Positions 23,460 through 32,376 of a DNA stretch of 60,602 nucleotides are shown in pieces. Origin of the DNA: an uncultured Collinsella sp. GTDB lineage: Bacteria; Actinomycetota; Coriobacteriia; Coriobacteriales; Coriobacteriaceae. The stretch's first letter is position 1. Each line of letters begins with the position of its first letter. The stretch is from positions 1 through 60,602 of the forward strand of contig CAUDVX010000009.1 of NCBI GenBank assembly GCA_958452935.1, written 5' to 3'. A program made the position numbers and the translations under genes. A model generated the notes under the pieces. That model searched no databases. It was not told where the DNA came from and was given only the letters and a program-made list of their open reading frames with translations.

Positions 23460-24626
23460 TTACTCGGCGTCGGTCTCCTCGTCCTTCTTCTCGGAAGGCA
23501 GCGGGGTAACCTCGATCTCGACGCCCAGAGTCTCAGCAGCAGACTTCATGGACAGGGAGATACGACGACGGTCGAGGTCGATCTCCATGACCTTGACCTG
23601 AACCTTGTCGCCCACGTGGGTGACCTGAGAAGGCTGATCGACGTGCTTGTTGGCCATCTCGGAGATGTGCACCAGGCCCTCGATGCCCTCGCCCAGGTCG
23701 ACGAAAGCGCCGAACGGGACAAGCTTGGTCACAGTGCCCTCGACGATAGCGCCGACGGGGTACTTCTTGACCAGTGCGCGCCACGGATCCTCGGTGGTCT
23801 GCTTGAGACCCAGGGAGATGCGCTCGCGGTTGAGATCGACGTCGAGAACCTCGACCTCGACCTCCTGGCCGACCTTGACAACCTCGGAAGGATGGTTGAC
23901 GTGGTTCCAGGAGAGCTCGGAGATGTGGATGAGGCCGTCGATACCGCCGAGGTCGACAAAGGCGCCGAAGTCGACGATGGAGGAAACGGTGCCCTGGAGA
24001 CGCATGCCGGACTTGAGCTTGGACAGGATCTCGGAGCGCTCGGCCTTACGGGACTCCTCGAGCACGACGCGACGGGAGAGGACGACGTTGTTGCGGTTGC
24101 GGTCCATCTCGATGACGCGGGCCTCGATGCGGGTGCCCATGTAGGAGGTGAGGTCCTTGACACGACGGAGGTCGACGAGGGAAGCGGGCAGGAAGCCACG
24201 CAGGCCGATGTCGAGAATCAGGCCGCCCTTGACAACCTCGATAACCTCGCCCTCGACGTTCTCGCCGGAGTTGAACTTCTCCTCGATGCGGTTCCAAGCA
24301 CGCTCGTACTCGGCACGCTTCTTGGACAGGACCAGACGACCGTCCTTGTCCTCCTTCTGGAGAACCAGAGCCTCGATGGGATCACCGAGTGCAACGATGT
24401 CTGCAGGGTTAGCGTCCTTGCGGATGGACAGCTCGCGGACCGGGATAACGCCCTCGGACTTGAATCCGATGTCAACGAGCACCTCGTCATGCTCGATCTT
24501 AACGACAGTGCCGTTAACGAGATCGCCCTCATCAAAGTCGGTAATCGTACCGTCGATGAGGTTGTTCATCTCCTCCTCGTTGACATCGTCAAGAGAGAAA
24601 ATGGACGAGTTCTGAATCTCACTCAA
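23460..24626 (-). CDS. rpsA: 30S ribosomal protein S1
   Basis: S1 brings mRNA to the 30S subunit. The 388-aa form has four S1 (OB-fold) repeats at about 35-105, 120-185, 205-275 and 290-360, recognisable by repeats of G-V-G-DLGGI-DGLIHISELSW-type sequence and ending VEIEVTPLPSEKKDEETDAE. This short four-repeat form is usual in Actinobacteria and Firmicutes. The gene starts with TTG at 24626; AAAGGGG lies 7 nt upstream and no ATG is available. A possible promoter lies at 24758-24786. Confidence 0.93.
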   Translation of the reverse strand: MSEIQNSSIFSLDDVNEEEMNNLIDGTITDFDEGDLVNGTVVKIEHDEVLVDIGFKSEGVIPVRELSIRKDANPADIVALGDPIEALVLQKEDKDGRLVLSKKRAEYERAWNRIEEKFNSGENVEGEVIEVVKGGLILDIGLRGFLPASLVDLRRVKDLTSYMGTRIEARVIEMDRNRNNVVLSRRVVLEESRKAERSEILSKLKSGMRLQGTVSSIVDFGAFVDLGGIDGLIHISELSWNHVNHPSEVVKVGQEVEVEVLDVDLNRERISLGLKQTTEDPWRALVKKYPVGAIVEGTVTKLVPFGAFVDLGEGIEGLVHISEMANKHVDQPSQVTHVGDKVQVKVMEIDLDRRRISLSMKSAAETLGVEIEVTPLPSEKKDEETDAE

Positions 24627-24757
24627 AGGTGGACCCCTTTCGAACTACGGGGCCCCGATTGCTAGGACCTACAGAAGGGTGCGACAAGCACACAACGTTT
24701 AGGAACACTCGGGAGCCGACAGATACTAATGTGACGCTTATGCAATCACGTTCGTAT

Positions 24758-24786
24758 AGGTTACGGGGAAATGGGTTCGATTTCAA
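24758..24786 (-). promoter_or_regulatory. Candidate promoter of rpsA
   Basis: The minus strand has TTGAAA (24781-24786), a 17-bp spacer and TAACCT (24758-24763), followed by a leader of about 130 nt. A 9-bp inverted repeat (TGTGGAGAC, 24811-24819 and 24844-24852) lies upstream. Confidence 0.45.
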
Positions 24787-24942
24787 GCGTGAACTGCGAT
24801 TTTTTACTCGTGTGGAGACTTTTTCGTAATCTTATGGACAGCTGTCTCCACAACTTGACGATAAGCAGTTTGCCCATACGCCTTTGAGGTAAAGTATCCG
24901 GAGCCAACGATTCTAGAACGATTTATCGAGAAAGGTGCCCGC

Positions 24943-25701
24943 GTGCTCAAAGCAGTCGTTTTCGATATGGACGAGACGCTTCTTAGCATCAACCTCAACG
25001 CATTCATCCTTCGGTATTTTAAGGATGTCTCGTCGATGCTCGCGGACATCGGGCGACGCAGCCGCGGTGGCACGATGGCGCGCCTCGGCACCATCTTGGT
25101 CGACCTCAACGCCAACCGCCGCAGCGGCACGGACAATCGCACTAATCTTGAGTTTTACCAAGAAGAGGTTGAGCGCCGGTGCGGCATCTGCCTCTCCGAT
25201 CCCCTCATCTACGAGGCGTTTACCTACTATGACCGCGAAGTTCTTCCGCACAAGAACGACGATGTCATTAACGCCCACGCCATGCCCGGCGCACACGCCG
25301 CGCTTCAGGCCGTACAGGATGCAGGGCTGCGTTGCGCGCTCTTTACCAACCCCAGCTTTCCGCAGGGGGCCATCGAGTGCCGCATGGGTTGGGGCGACCT
25401 GGCCGACGCCCCCTTTGAGCTCGTCACGCACATGGGAAACACCACCCGCTGCAAGCCTGATACCACCTACTATCTAGAGCAGCTTCAGGTGATGGGGCTC
25501 GAGCCGCACGAGGTCCTCATGGTGGGCAACGACCCCAAGCGCGACTTCCCCAGCCCCGCCTGCGGCATTCAAACCGCCTATGTCGGCCAGGGAAAACCCG
25601 GCCGAGCCACCTGGCGCGGAACCATGGAAGACTTCGCCCGCGACTTTAACGCCGTAATCGAAGCCTACTACGAGCACCAAGTGACCGATGCACTAAGCTA
25701 G
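24943..25701 (+). CDS. HAD-superfamily hydrolase
   Basis: This 252-aa phosphatase-like protein starts LKAVVFDMDETLL, the DxDxT nucleophile motif, has a cap domain, FTNPSFPQ (motif II, Thr) and VMVGNDPKRDFPSPACGIQTAYV (motif IV, two acidic residues). Members dephosphorylate small metabolites; the substrate cannot be read from sequence. The start is GTG 24943, with AAAGGTG upstream. It is divergent from rpsA, and its promoter must lie in the 316-bp gap, where I see no clear box pair. Confidence 0.85.
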   Translation: MLKAVVFDMDETLLSINLNAFILRYFKDVSSMLADIGRRSRGGTMARLGTILVDLNANRRSGTDNRTNLEFYQEEVERRCGICLSDPLIYEAFTYYDREVLPHKNDDVINAHAMPGAHAALQAVQDAGLRCALFTNPSFPQGAIECRMGWGDLADAPFELVTHMGNTTRCKPDTTYYLEQLQVMGLEPHEVLMVGNDPKRDFPSPACGIQTAYVGQGKPGRATWRGTMEDFARDFNAVIEAYYEHQVTDALS

Positions 25702-25710
25702 TCTCCAAAT

Positions 25711-25800
25711 CCGGAATGGGGCAAACATCAGGTACGTTTGTCCCATGCTTCGTTACGTGGGCAACGGCTTGAGGGCAAGATGCGACGGCGCGGTGTCTTA
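25711..25800. repeat. ERIC-like element, degenerate copy D
   Basis: It contains the family core as GGCTTGAGGGCAAGATGCGACGG and an inner hairpin GGGCAAAC/GTTTGTCCC, but the outer arms are poor. It lies between the convergent HAD and DeoR genes. Confidence 0.4.
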
Positions 25801-26535
25801 GGCCGTGATCATTTTGACACGCTCACCGATTTTGGCGTCGCGTTTGTCGGAGATGACAGTAAAGCCCTCCAAATCGCGCACCTTTACATTTGAAAACACG
25901 TGGAACTTGGAACTATCGGCGAGCACGTAACTCGTCTGGGCGTTCTGCATCACGATGCGCTTTTTGATGGCCTCGGGATAACCCGGCGTCATGATGCCGC
26001 GGTCCTCGTCCACCGCGTTGACGCCTATAAACGCCCGGTCAAAATACAGCTCACGCAACGTGTTCTCCACCATTGGCCCGGTCAGTGAGCAGGTGACGGG
26101 ATTGAAGTCGCCGCCAATAACCACTACCTTGGCCGCGAGATCGCCCGTAAAGCGACATGCATAGCCATTGGTGGTGTAGATGGTTACCGGCTTATCAACG
26201 AGTATGCCCAGGAGGGCCGTCGCAGTGGTACCAGAATCGACATAGACTGTCTCGCCGTCCTCGACCTCCGCCGCCGCGCGGCGCGCGATCAGGTCTTTCT
26301 CGCTACTCCGCTGCGCGCCCTTTTCAAAGACACTCGCCTCGTGAGCCGCAGAATGCAGCTTGACCGCACCGCCGGTCAGATACTCGATGCTCCCCCGCTT
26401 CTCGAGCTCCTTGAGGTCGCGGCGCAGCGTAGACATCGACACGTCGGGCATAAAGGCCGCGAGCTCGTCGATCTTGAGCAGGTCGGCCTCCCTAAGCTTG
26501 TTAAGAATCAGTTCATGGCGCTCATACGGAATCAT
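25798..26535 (-). CDS. DeoR-family transcriptional regulator
   Basis: This 245-aa regulator has an N-terminal winged HTH (SMSTLRRDLKELEKRG, residues ~33-48, with the family helix) and a C-terminal sugar-phosphate sensor domain of the ISOCOT fold, with VYVDSGTTATALLG, TNGYACRF and DRAFIGVNAVDEDRG. DeoR proteins normally repress sugar operons until a phosphorylated sugar binds. ATG 26535 follows GGAAGG. It lies directly downstream of the PTS gene and is the obvious candidate regulator of the PTS/isomerase operon and of the phased repeats at 29112-29155. Confidence 0.88.
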   Translation of the reverse strand: MIPYERHELILNKLREADLLKIDELAAFMPDVSMSTLRRDLKELEKRGSIEYLTGGAVKLHSAAHEASVFEKGAQRSSEKDLIARRAAAEVEDGETVYVDSGTTATALLGILVDKPVTIYTTNGYACRFTGDLAAKVVVIGGDFNPVTCSLTGPMVENTLRELYFDRAFIGVNAVDEDRGIMTPGYPEAIKKRIVMQNAQTSYVLADSSKFHVFSNVKVRDLEGFTVISDKRDAKIGERVKMITA

Positions 26536-26593
26536 CGGCGTTCCTTCCTTTTCATCTATTTTCAAAGTTTAACCTAATTAAGCCAAGCAAAAG

Positions 26594-26628
26594 CAAAAAG
26601 GGTCGCTGCCATATAAGCAGCGACCCTT
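26594..26628 (-). terminator. Terminator after the PTS gene
   Basis: Perfect 10-bp arms GGGTCGCTGC/GCAGCGACCC are followed on the minus strand by CTTTTTGCTTTTG. It separates the PTS gene from deoR. Confidence 0.85.
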
Positions 26629-26685
26629 TATCAGATGGAGGTCGGTCTTGGCCTTGAGCTCATGACGCAGGGTCTCAAAGCGAGA

Positions 26686-28058
26686 TTAGGCGAGTTGATC
26701 GTCCTTACCAGTAAAGATGTAGCCGAGCACGCCGGCAACAACAGCCGAAATAGCCATGCCGATCATGGCGAAGGCGAAGTTCATCGGGTCGGAGGAGACG
26801 AAGGCGGGGAACGTGGTGACGGAGCCAAAGACAAAGGCAGTAGTGACGACCTTGAAGAGGCCGAGGAACGCACCGCCGCAGGCACCGCCGATGATCTGAG
26901 CCAGGAAGAGCTTCTTGTTCTTGACGAGCATGCCAAAGAGCGTGGGCTCGATGATGGCAGAGAGGCAGATGGTCACAGCGCCGGTCATGGCAAAGCTCTT
27001 GAGCTTCTGGTCGCGGGCCTTGAGGAAGACGCCGAGGGCGCAACCGATAACGGCAAAGTTGCAGGCAAAGGTGGCCGGGCAAATGTAGTCGAAACCGTTG
27101 GAGGCAATATTGTTAATCATGATGGGGTTAACGGCCCAGTGAATACCCATCGAGACGAGCACGGACCAGCCGCCGCCCACCAGGATGCCAGCAAGCACGT
27201 TGGAGCGGGCGATGAGCCAGTTGACCACGAAGGCGATGCCCTCGCCGGCATAGACGCCCAAGGGACCGATCACGAGCACGGTGGCGGGAACCATGATGAT
27301 CAGCGAGACCGCGGGGAGCACGACGAGCTTAAGGGTCTCGGGCACATGCTCATCCAGGAACTTATAGAGGAACGAGTAAACCCAGATGGCGATGATGGCC
27401 GGGATAACGGTGGAGTTGTAGCTCATAAGCACCACGGGAATGCCGAAGAACTCGCTCATGGCGCCGTTGCCCGCATCGCCCATCAAGCCGATAAAGTCGG
27501 GATAGAGCAAACAGGCGCAGATCAGGGCCGACAGATACGGGCTCGCACCAAAGCGTTTGCCCGATGAGAAGCCCAGAAGCACCGGCAGGAAGTAGAACAC
27601 GCTCATCGAGAGGGTGTAGAGGATGGTGTAGGTGCCCGTGCCCTCGGTGATAAGGCCAAGCTGAACCGCAAGGATCAGCAGGCCGCGGAGGATACCGGAG
27701 CCGGCCATGGCGGGCAGCAGCGGAGCAAAGACGCCCGAGATGGCGGAGAAGATCTTAAGACGATGCCCTCGTCAGAGGAGGCGCTTGTGGAGACCTCGGC
27801 GCCCGAACCCTTGACGAGCGGCTCGAACTTCTCGTAGAGCTTGGGCACCTCGGTGCCGATCAGCACCTGGTACTGGCCGGCAGAGTTGACGGTGTTGACC
27901 ACGCCGTCAACCTCCTTGACGGCCGCGTCGTCGCACCTGGAATCGTCGCGCAGGTTCAGGCGAAGACGGGTGGCGCAGTGTGTCATGCCCGAGATATTCT
28001 CGGGGCCGCCCACGGCGGCAAGAATGCCCTTGGCAGTAGCTTCCCAATCGCGTTTCAT
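26686..28058 (-). pseudogene. PTS sugar transporter EIIBC, broken by a frameshift
   Basis: The gene encodes an EIIB domain (about residues 1-95, with the phospho-cysteine in ISGMTHCATRLRL near residue 28) and an EIIC domain of the glucose/sucrose/beta-glucoside superfamily (VSMGIHWAVNPIMINNIAS and IIEPTLFGML). The two are in different frames. After ...SSDEGIV (near 27758) the frame runs to a stop at 27675, while KIFSAISGVFAPLLPAMAGSGI continues one base out of phase. One added base between GTCTT and AAGATC would restore a normal protein of about 457 aa. ATG 28058 follows GGAGG, 7 bp after the isomerase gene. The sugar is unknown. It could be a true mutation, a sequencing error or, less likely, -1 frameshifting. 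Confidence 0.8.
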
Positions 28059-28065
28059 AAAATGA

Positions 28066-29004
28066 TTACCTCCCCATCGCACAGAAGAGCTCGCGCACGA
28101 GCGTGGCCGCTTCGAGCGCATCGTTTGCGTCGATTGCGGACTGGATTTTTTCATGGCCCACGCTTTCCAGGGCGTCATTCATAAGCTTCATCATAGCGAG
28201 GTTATGAGCGCACTCCCCTTCAGCATCCTCGATAATCGGGAACGTATCGAAGTAGATGGCGTGGTCAAAGGCGTATTTCTTGAGATAGAAAAGCATTTCG
28301 AGCGTCTTGACAGGCGTAGCCATGCCGATCATGAGCCCGTCGTCCATCACGCCGTAACCATCGTTGAGGTGAATGCCGTAGAGCTTGCCGGCGCGGCCGA
28401 AGATATCGGTAGCCATCGCGGGGTTCTCGTGCTTCATGAGCATATGACAGTAATCGAGCGTGACACCCAAATTCTCGCGGTCCACCGCGTTGAGGATCAT
28501 GCCGGTGAGGCCCATCGTGTCGATATAGGCGTAGCTGCGCTCCTCATAGGGCTTGTACTCGATGGAGATATGCAGGTCGGGTGCATAGTCGCAGACCGCC
28601 TGGAACGCCTTAACGAGGTTGTCAAACACGCGGCTGTAGTCGATCTGGAAGCTGTAGTCAAAGCCATCGTGACCGAGCCAGATCGTCACGGTATCTCCGC
28701 CGCAGGCGCGACAGTAGTCGCAGGCCTCATAGCAAAGCTTAAGCGCCTCCCCAGCGAGCGCGGGATCCTGGTTGCCCAGGTCACCATTGATGAAGTCGCT
28801 GCGAAAGCGAAGGGCCGTGCCGTTGAGCTTGAGATTGTGCGCGTCGAGCTTGGCCTTCATCTCCTCGGCGGGGATGCCTGCCACATGCTCGGGGTAGTTA
28901 AGGTCCACATGGGTGAGGCCGACACGCTGGAATTGATCGAAGACGTGGTCGATGTTCTTCTCACCGGTTCGGTAGTAAGAGTTGATACGGGTTGCGAATT
29001 TCAT
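28066..29004 (-). CDS. Sugar phosphate isomerase/epimerase (xylose isomerase-like TIM barrel)
   Basis: This 312-aa AP-endonuclease-2/xylose-isomerase-like TIM barrel shows metal-ligand residues in SIEYKPYEERS (Glu), VTLDYCHML (Asp, His), GIHLNDGYG (His, Asp) and FDTFP. Such enzymes isomerise or epimerise a sugar or sugar phosphate with a divalent metal. The start is ATG 29004 after AGGAAAGG. It is the first gene of the operon with the PTS transporter, so it probably acts on the imported sugar. The actual sugar is not deducible. Confidence 0.85.
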   Translation of the reverse strand: MKFATRINSYYRTGEKNIDHVFDQFQRVGLTHVDLNYPEHVAGIPAEEMKAKLDAHNLKLNGTALRFRSDFINGDLGNQDPALAGEALKLCYEACDYCRACGGDTVTIWLGHDGFDYSFQIDYSRVFDNLVKAFQAVCDYAPDLHISIEYKPYEERSYAYIDTMGLTGMILNAVDRENLGVTLDYCHMLMKHENPAMATDIFGRAGKLYGIHLNDGYGVMDDGLMIGMATPVKTLEMLFYLKKYAFDHAIYFDTFPIIEDAEGECAHNLAMMKLMNDALESVGHEKIQSAIDANDALEAATLVRELFCAMGR

Positions 29005-29092
29005 AGCTAAGCTGCCTTTCCTGTAAGGAAACGTTCAAGTGGGAAGCCCCGACCGTTGCGCGCATTTGGACAGGCGCCTCTTCCGCAACTAC

Positions 29093-29121
29093 AGTCTATT
29101 GCAACTATTTCTCATCTGCAA
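29093..29121 (-). promoter_or_regulatory. Candidate promoter of the isomerase/PTS operon
   Basis: On the minus strand TTGCAG (29116-29121), 17 bp and TAGACT (29093-29098) make a reasonable promoter 90 bp before the isomerase start. It sits at the downstream end of the phased repeat array. Confidence 0.5.
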
Positions 29122-29155
29122 TCATTATTTTTCATTCTTATTCATATAATTTCAT
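29112..29155. promoter_or_regulatory. Five TCAT direct repeats with a 10-bp period (operator array)
   Basis: TCAT begins at 29112, 29122, 29132, 29142 and 29152, each exactly 10 bp apart, within an AT-rich stretch. All repeats face one side of the helix. They overlap the -35 box and extend upstream, fitting a DeoR-type regulator binding as an oligomer. The rest of 29005-29372 shows no gene, only the cdsB terminator. Confidence 0.65.
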
Positions 29156-29283
29156 AGTTATTGCATAGTGAACCGGCTTTTACCTGCACTTTAGTTGATG
29201 AATACATCTGACACTCGTTGAAACTTTATGATTCTCCTTGATTTCAACTACCGTTTACCTCCGAATATCAACCATTCACCGGC

Positions 29284-29320
29284 AAAAAAAGCACCTGCCC
29301 ACTATGCAGGCAGGTGCTTT
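29284..29320 (-). terminator. Terminator after the desulfidase-like gene
   Basis: Arms AGCACCTGCC/GGCAGGTGCT are followed on the minus strand by TTTTTTTG. Confidence 0.9.
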
Positions 29321-29372
29321 ACAGCCACAAGCACGACGGCTTCAACAGGAAAAATGCAGTATCTCAGAGCCC

Positions 29373-30695
29373 CTAGCAGTCGACGACGGTTTTGCCGATC
29401 ATGATGTTGAGGATCTCGACGTCGGTATCCTTCATGCCCACACGGCCCACATAGCCCATGCTGGCGATCGTCTGCTCAACGGTATCCTGAATGAGGCCCT
29501 CGCCGGCGCGGAAGCCGCGGCCCTGCATGGCCATATCGTGGCCCAGAATCGCAGCATCGACGGCGGCGGAAATCTTGGCGGCACAGCTTGCCTTGGCCCC
29601 ATCGCACACGATACCGCCCACGTTGCCGAGCGTGTTCGAAACCGTCGCGCCAATCTGCTCGCGCGTGCCACCGCACAGCCAGGTAATGGCAGCACCGGCA
29701 CCGCACGCAGCGCAAATAGCGCCACAAAACGCCGAGAGCGCACCAATATAGCTCTTGATATGCACGGCAATCAGATCGGACAGCATCACGGCGCGAACCA
29801 GGCGCTCATGGTCGCAGCGTAGGTACTCGGCATACTCCATAACGGGCAAGGCGCAGGTAATGCCCTGATTGCCCGAGCCGCACACGATGGCGACCGGCAG
29901 CGCACAGCCGTTCATGCGGGCGTCGGACCCGGCGGCCGCACGGGCACGGGCACGGCAGGCGACGTCATCGGCGCGAGCGCCCAACAGCGTACGGCCAACC
30001 TCGGCGCCCCAAGCGTGCGCCAGGCCCTCGGCACTGATCGCGCCGTTCAGCTCAATCTGACGCTCAACGGCAGCGCGGGCGCTCTCGATGTCGCCGCCCT
30101 CGATAAAGTCGATAATGGACTCGATCGACATGGGCGTGTCGGCGCTATCTGCCACACGCTCGGCCACGACGCGCTCGGCGCAGGCGGCACACTCCCCCGC
30201 CGACTTGCCGCATACCGGAATACCGTCGAGCGTATGGCACGTGACGTTGGTGTGGTGGTCGGTAATCTCGACGACCGCGGTATGGCCTCCAGCCGTGGCA
30301 GTCACCTTGATGTAGAGGTTGGGCACACCCTCGACAAGCGATACATCGCAGTAGCCGGCGTCGGCGAGGAGTTCGGCCACGCGAGCACGGTCTTCATCGT
30401 TAACGCTCTCGAGCACCTCGAGAGCGCTCTTGGCGTCGCCGCCCACGGCACCCAGCACGGCCGCAGCCTCAATACCGTGCATTCCGCCCGAGTTGGGCAC
30501 GGTCACGCTCTTGACGTTCTTGATGATGTTGCCCGAGCAGGCAACATCCATATGATCGGGTTCGCAACCAAGCGTCTGGCTCGCCAACGCCGCTGCATAG
30601 GCAACGGCAATGGGCTCGGTGCAGCCGAGTGCACAGACAAGCTCGTGGTTCAAAACATCGCAAAACGCGGCATCACGAAGGGAATCGGTAGGCAT
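29373..30695 (-). CDS. L-cysteine desulfidase / L-serine dehydratase alpha-like protein (UPF0597, YhaM/CdsB type)
   Basis: This 440-aa iron-sulfur lyase of the UPF0597 family removes sulfide (or water) from cysteine (or serine). Key blocks are ELVCALGCTEPIAVAYAAA (the cluster Cys near residue 25), VTVPNSGGMHGI, VCGSGNQGI, and CGAICAACGAGAAI followed by GATVSNTLGNVGGIVCDGAK, which carry the other [4Fe-4S] cysteines. The closest characterised relatives are E. coli YhaM and archaeal CdsB. It is monocistronic. The substrate choice (Cys versus Ser) is inferred from family history. Confidence 0.85.
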   Translation of the reverse strand: MPTDSLRDAAFCDVLNHELVCALGCTEPIAVAYAAALASQTLGCEPDHMDVACSGNIIKNVKSVTVPNSGGMHGIEAAAVLGAVGGDAKSALEVLESVNDEDRARVAELLADAGYCDVSLVEGVPNLYIKVTATAGGHTAVVEITDHHTNVTCHTLDGIPVCGKSAGECAACAERVVAERVADSADTPMSIESIIDFIEGGDIESARAAVERQIELNGAISAEGLAHAWGAEVGRTLLGARADDVACRARARAAAGSDARMNGCALPVAIVCGSGNQGITCALPVMEYAEYLRCDHERLVRAVMLSDLIAVHIKSYIGALSAFCGAICAACGAGAAITWLCGGTREQIGATVSNTLGNVGGIVCDGAKASCAAKISAAVDAAILGHDMAMQGRGFRAGEGLIQDTVEQTIASMGYVGRVGMKDTDVEILNIMIGKTVVDC

Positions 30696-30966
30696 AGGTA
30701 TCTCCTACTTGTATAACGGACAGGGCTCTCGAAAATAATTAGCTCTTTTATTTGATAACAATGCATCAAAAACCGCAACCATGGTTCCGGCGGACGGTGC
30801 TCGAGCACAAATTGGCGGCATCATTCATGAGAAGCCGATCTTGTTGCATGCTAAAGCGTTTGACCAAAAAACGCCCGAGCGTTTATGCAAGAGTCGCGCT
30901 ATCATGCAGTCGAACGCGGTAAACACCTTTAGCATTTGCGCCGCACAGACCAGAGAGGAACCATCC

Positions 30967-31434
30967 ATGAAGATCGGTATCGGTAACGACCACGCCGCCG
31001 TCGAGCTCAAGAACATCATCTCCGAGCACCTGAAGGAGCGCGGCTGCGAGGTCGTGAACTTTGGCACCGACACCTCCGAGAGCTTTGACTACCCCATCGC
31101 CGGCTACAAGGTAGGTAAGGCCGTTGCCAACGGCGACGTCGACCTGGGCATCCTCATCTGTGGCACCGGTGTCGGGATTAGCCTAGCTGCCAACAAGGTC
31201 GAGGGCGTACGCGCCGTCGTGTGCTCCGAGCCCTTCAGCGCCAAGCTCTCCCGCATGCACAACAACACCAACGTGCTCGCCTTTGGTGCCCGTGTCGTGG
31301 GCTCCGAGCTCGCCAAGATGATCGTCGACGAGTGGCTCGACGCCGAGTTTGAGGGCGGCCGCCACGAGCGTCGCGTCAATCTCCTCAACGAGATCGACCA
31401 GACCCGTGGACTCAAGGTCGTCGACGAAGCCTAA
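30967..31434 (+). CDS. rpiB: Ribose 5-phosphate isomerase B
   Basis: RpiB interconverts ribose 5-phosphate and ribulose 5-phosphate (155 aa, family length). It starts MKIGIGNDHAAVELK (the DHAA motif), and the catalytic cysteine is in LICGTGVGISLAANK near residue 65. NNTNVLAFGARVVG is also typical. ATG 30967 follows GAGAGGAA. It is monocistronic and divergent from the desulfidase gene; the gap of 270 bp holds no further gene. Confidence 0.94.
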   Translation: MKIGIGNDHAAVELKNIISEHLKERGCEVVNFGTDTSESFDYPIAGYKVGKAVANGDVDLGILICGTGVGISLAANKVEGVRAVVCSEPFSAKLSRMHNNTNVLAFGARVVGSELAKMIVDEWLDAEFEGGRHERRVNLLNEIDQTRGLKVVDEA

Positions 31435-31461
31435 ACTACTCAGTACCACAAGCTAACAGCA

Positions 31462-31500
31462 GGGGCCCGCTTGGAACACATATCCGAGCGGGCCCCTTCA
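31462..31500 (+). terminator. Terminator after rpiB
   Basis: Arms GGGGCCCGCT/AGCGGGCCCC are followed by TTCAT. The stem is strong and the U tract weak. Confidence 0.6.
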
Positions 31501-31511
31501 TAGATATTGGA

Positions 31512-31548
31512 ATAAAAAGGGCGCCGCGGATGGAATTCCGCGGCGCCA
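31512..31548 (-). terminator. Terminator after ndk
   Basis: Perfect arms GGCGCCGCGGA/TCCGCGGCGCC are followed on the minus strand by CTTTTTATT. Confidence 0.88.
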
Positions 31549-31586
31549 AAGCCACACGCTAACAGCTTTAAGGAGTCAAAGCTGGT

Positions 31587-31991
31587 TTAGCCAAAGAAGC
31601 GCTTGATCTCGATCTCGGCGTTCTCCAGGCAGTCGGAGCCGTGGATAACGTTGGCGTTGACATCGACAGCGAAGTCGCCGCGAATGGTGCCGGGGGCAGC
31701 ATCAAGCGGGTTGGTAGCGCCCATAAGGGTGCGCATCTTGGAGACAGCGGAGAGACCGGAAACGACCATCTTGACGACCGGGCCGCTCGTCATAAAGTCG
31801 CAGAGACCGCCAAAGAAGGGCTTGTCGGCCAGATGGGCGTAGTGCTCCTCGACGGTAGCGCGCTCGAGCGTGGTCATCTCCATGCGCTCGATGACAAGAC
31901 CGCTGCGCTCGATGCGGGCAACAATCTCGCCGATCTTGCGGTCGCGCACGGCGTCGGGCTTAATCATGATGAAGGTCTTCTCGATAGCCAT
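31587..31991 (-). CDS. ndk: Nucleoside diphosphate kinase
   Basis: Ndk balances nucleoside triphosphates by ping-pong phosphate transfer (134 aa). It starts AIEKTFIMIKPDAVRD; the phospho-histidine motif is NVIHGSDCLENAEIEI near residue 115. ATG 31991 follows AAAGGCT-type sequence (the upstream frame to 32033 is not needed). It is monocistronic. The 385 bp between ndk and argH hold a short direct repeat (TTATTGAARCGTT at 32095 and 32113) and the argH terminator; I see no gene there. Confidence 0.95.
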   Translation of the reverse strand: MAIEKTFIMIKPDAVRDRKIGEIVARIERSGLVIERMEMTTLERATVEEHYAHLADKPFFGGLCDFMTSGPVVKMVVSGLSAVSKMRTLMGATNPLDAAPGTIRGDFAVDVNANVIHGSDCLENAEIEIKRFFG

Positions 31992-32290
31992 AAGGTAGCC
32001 TTTCAAGTAGGTTCGCGCGTGCCCAAGTCCCATTCCGGCACCCGCCTGGACTGCATCGTAACAGAGTTTTAGCTGCAGTTAAACAAAAAGCTGTTTATTG
32101 AAACGTTGCAATTTATTGAAGCGTTCCATATGTGTCACTTCTGTTTCGAAGCCCGAATAGGGTACCATCCGACCGCCCATCAACCGCATCGAACAGAGCA
32201 GGCGGTCGGTTGCCGCCCGCGAACGTAACCCCTTCACAACCTGCCCAAAGGTCCTACAGAAGTTCTCGACAAGCCCCTCCCCCATAGCAA

Positions 32291-32324
32291 CAAAATACGG
32301 GCACCCACATCAGCAGGTGCCCGT
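32291..32324 (-). terminator. Terminator after argH
   Basis: Arms ACGGGCACC/GGTGCCCGT are followed on the minus strand by ATTTTG. Confidence 0.75.
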
Positions 32325-32376
32325 TAAACAAAAAATGATTTATCAATACATGGCAAAAACGGCTTCAGCCAAACCT

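Noticed and set aside
27740..27770. Programmed -1 frameshift in the PTS gene
   Set aside because: The bases C-TTA-AGA do not make a canonical slippery heptamer and no strong downstream structure was found.
32079..32285. 68-codon minus-strand ORF between argH and ndk
   Set aside because: No Shine-Dalgarno sequence, and its composition does not look coding.
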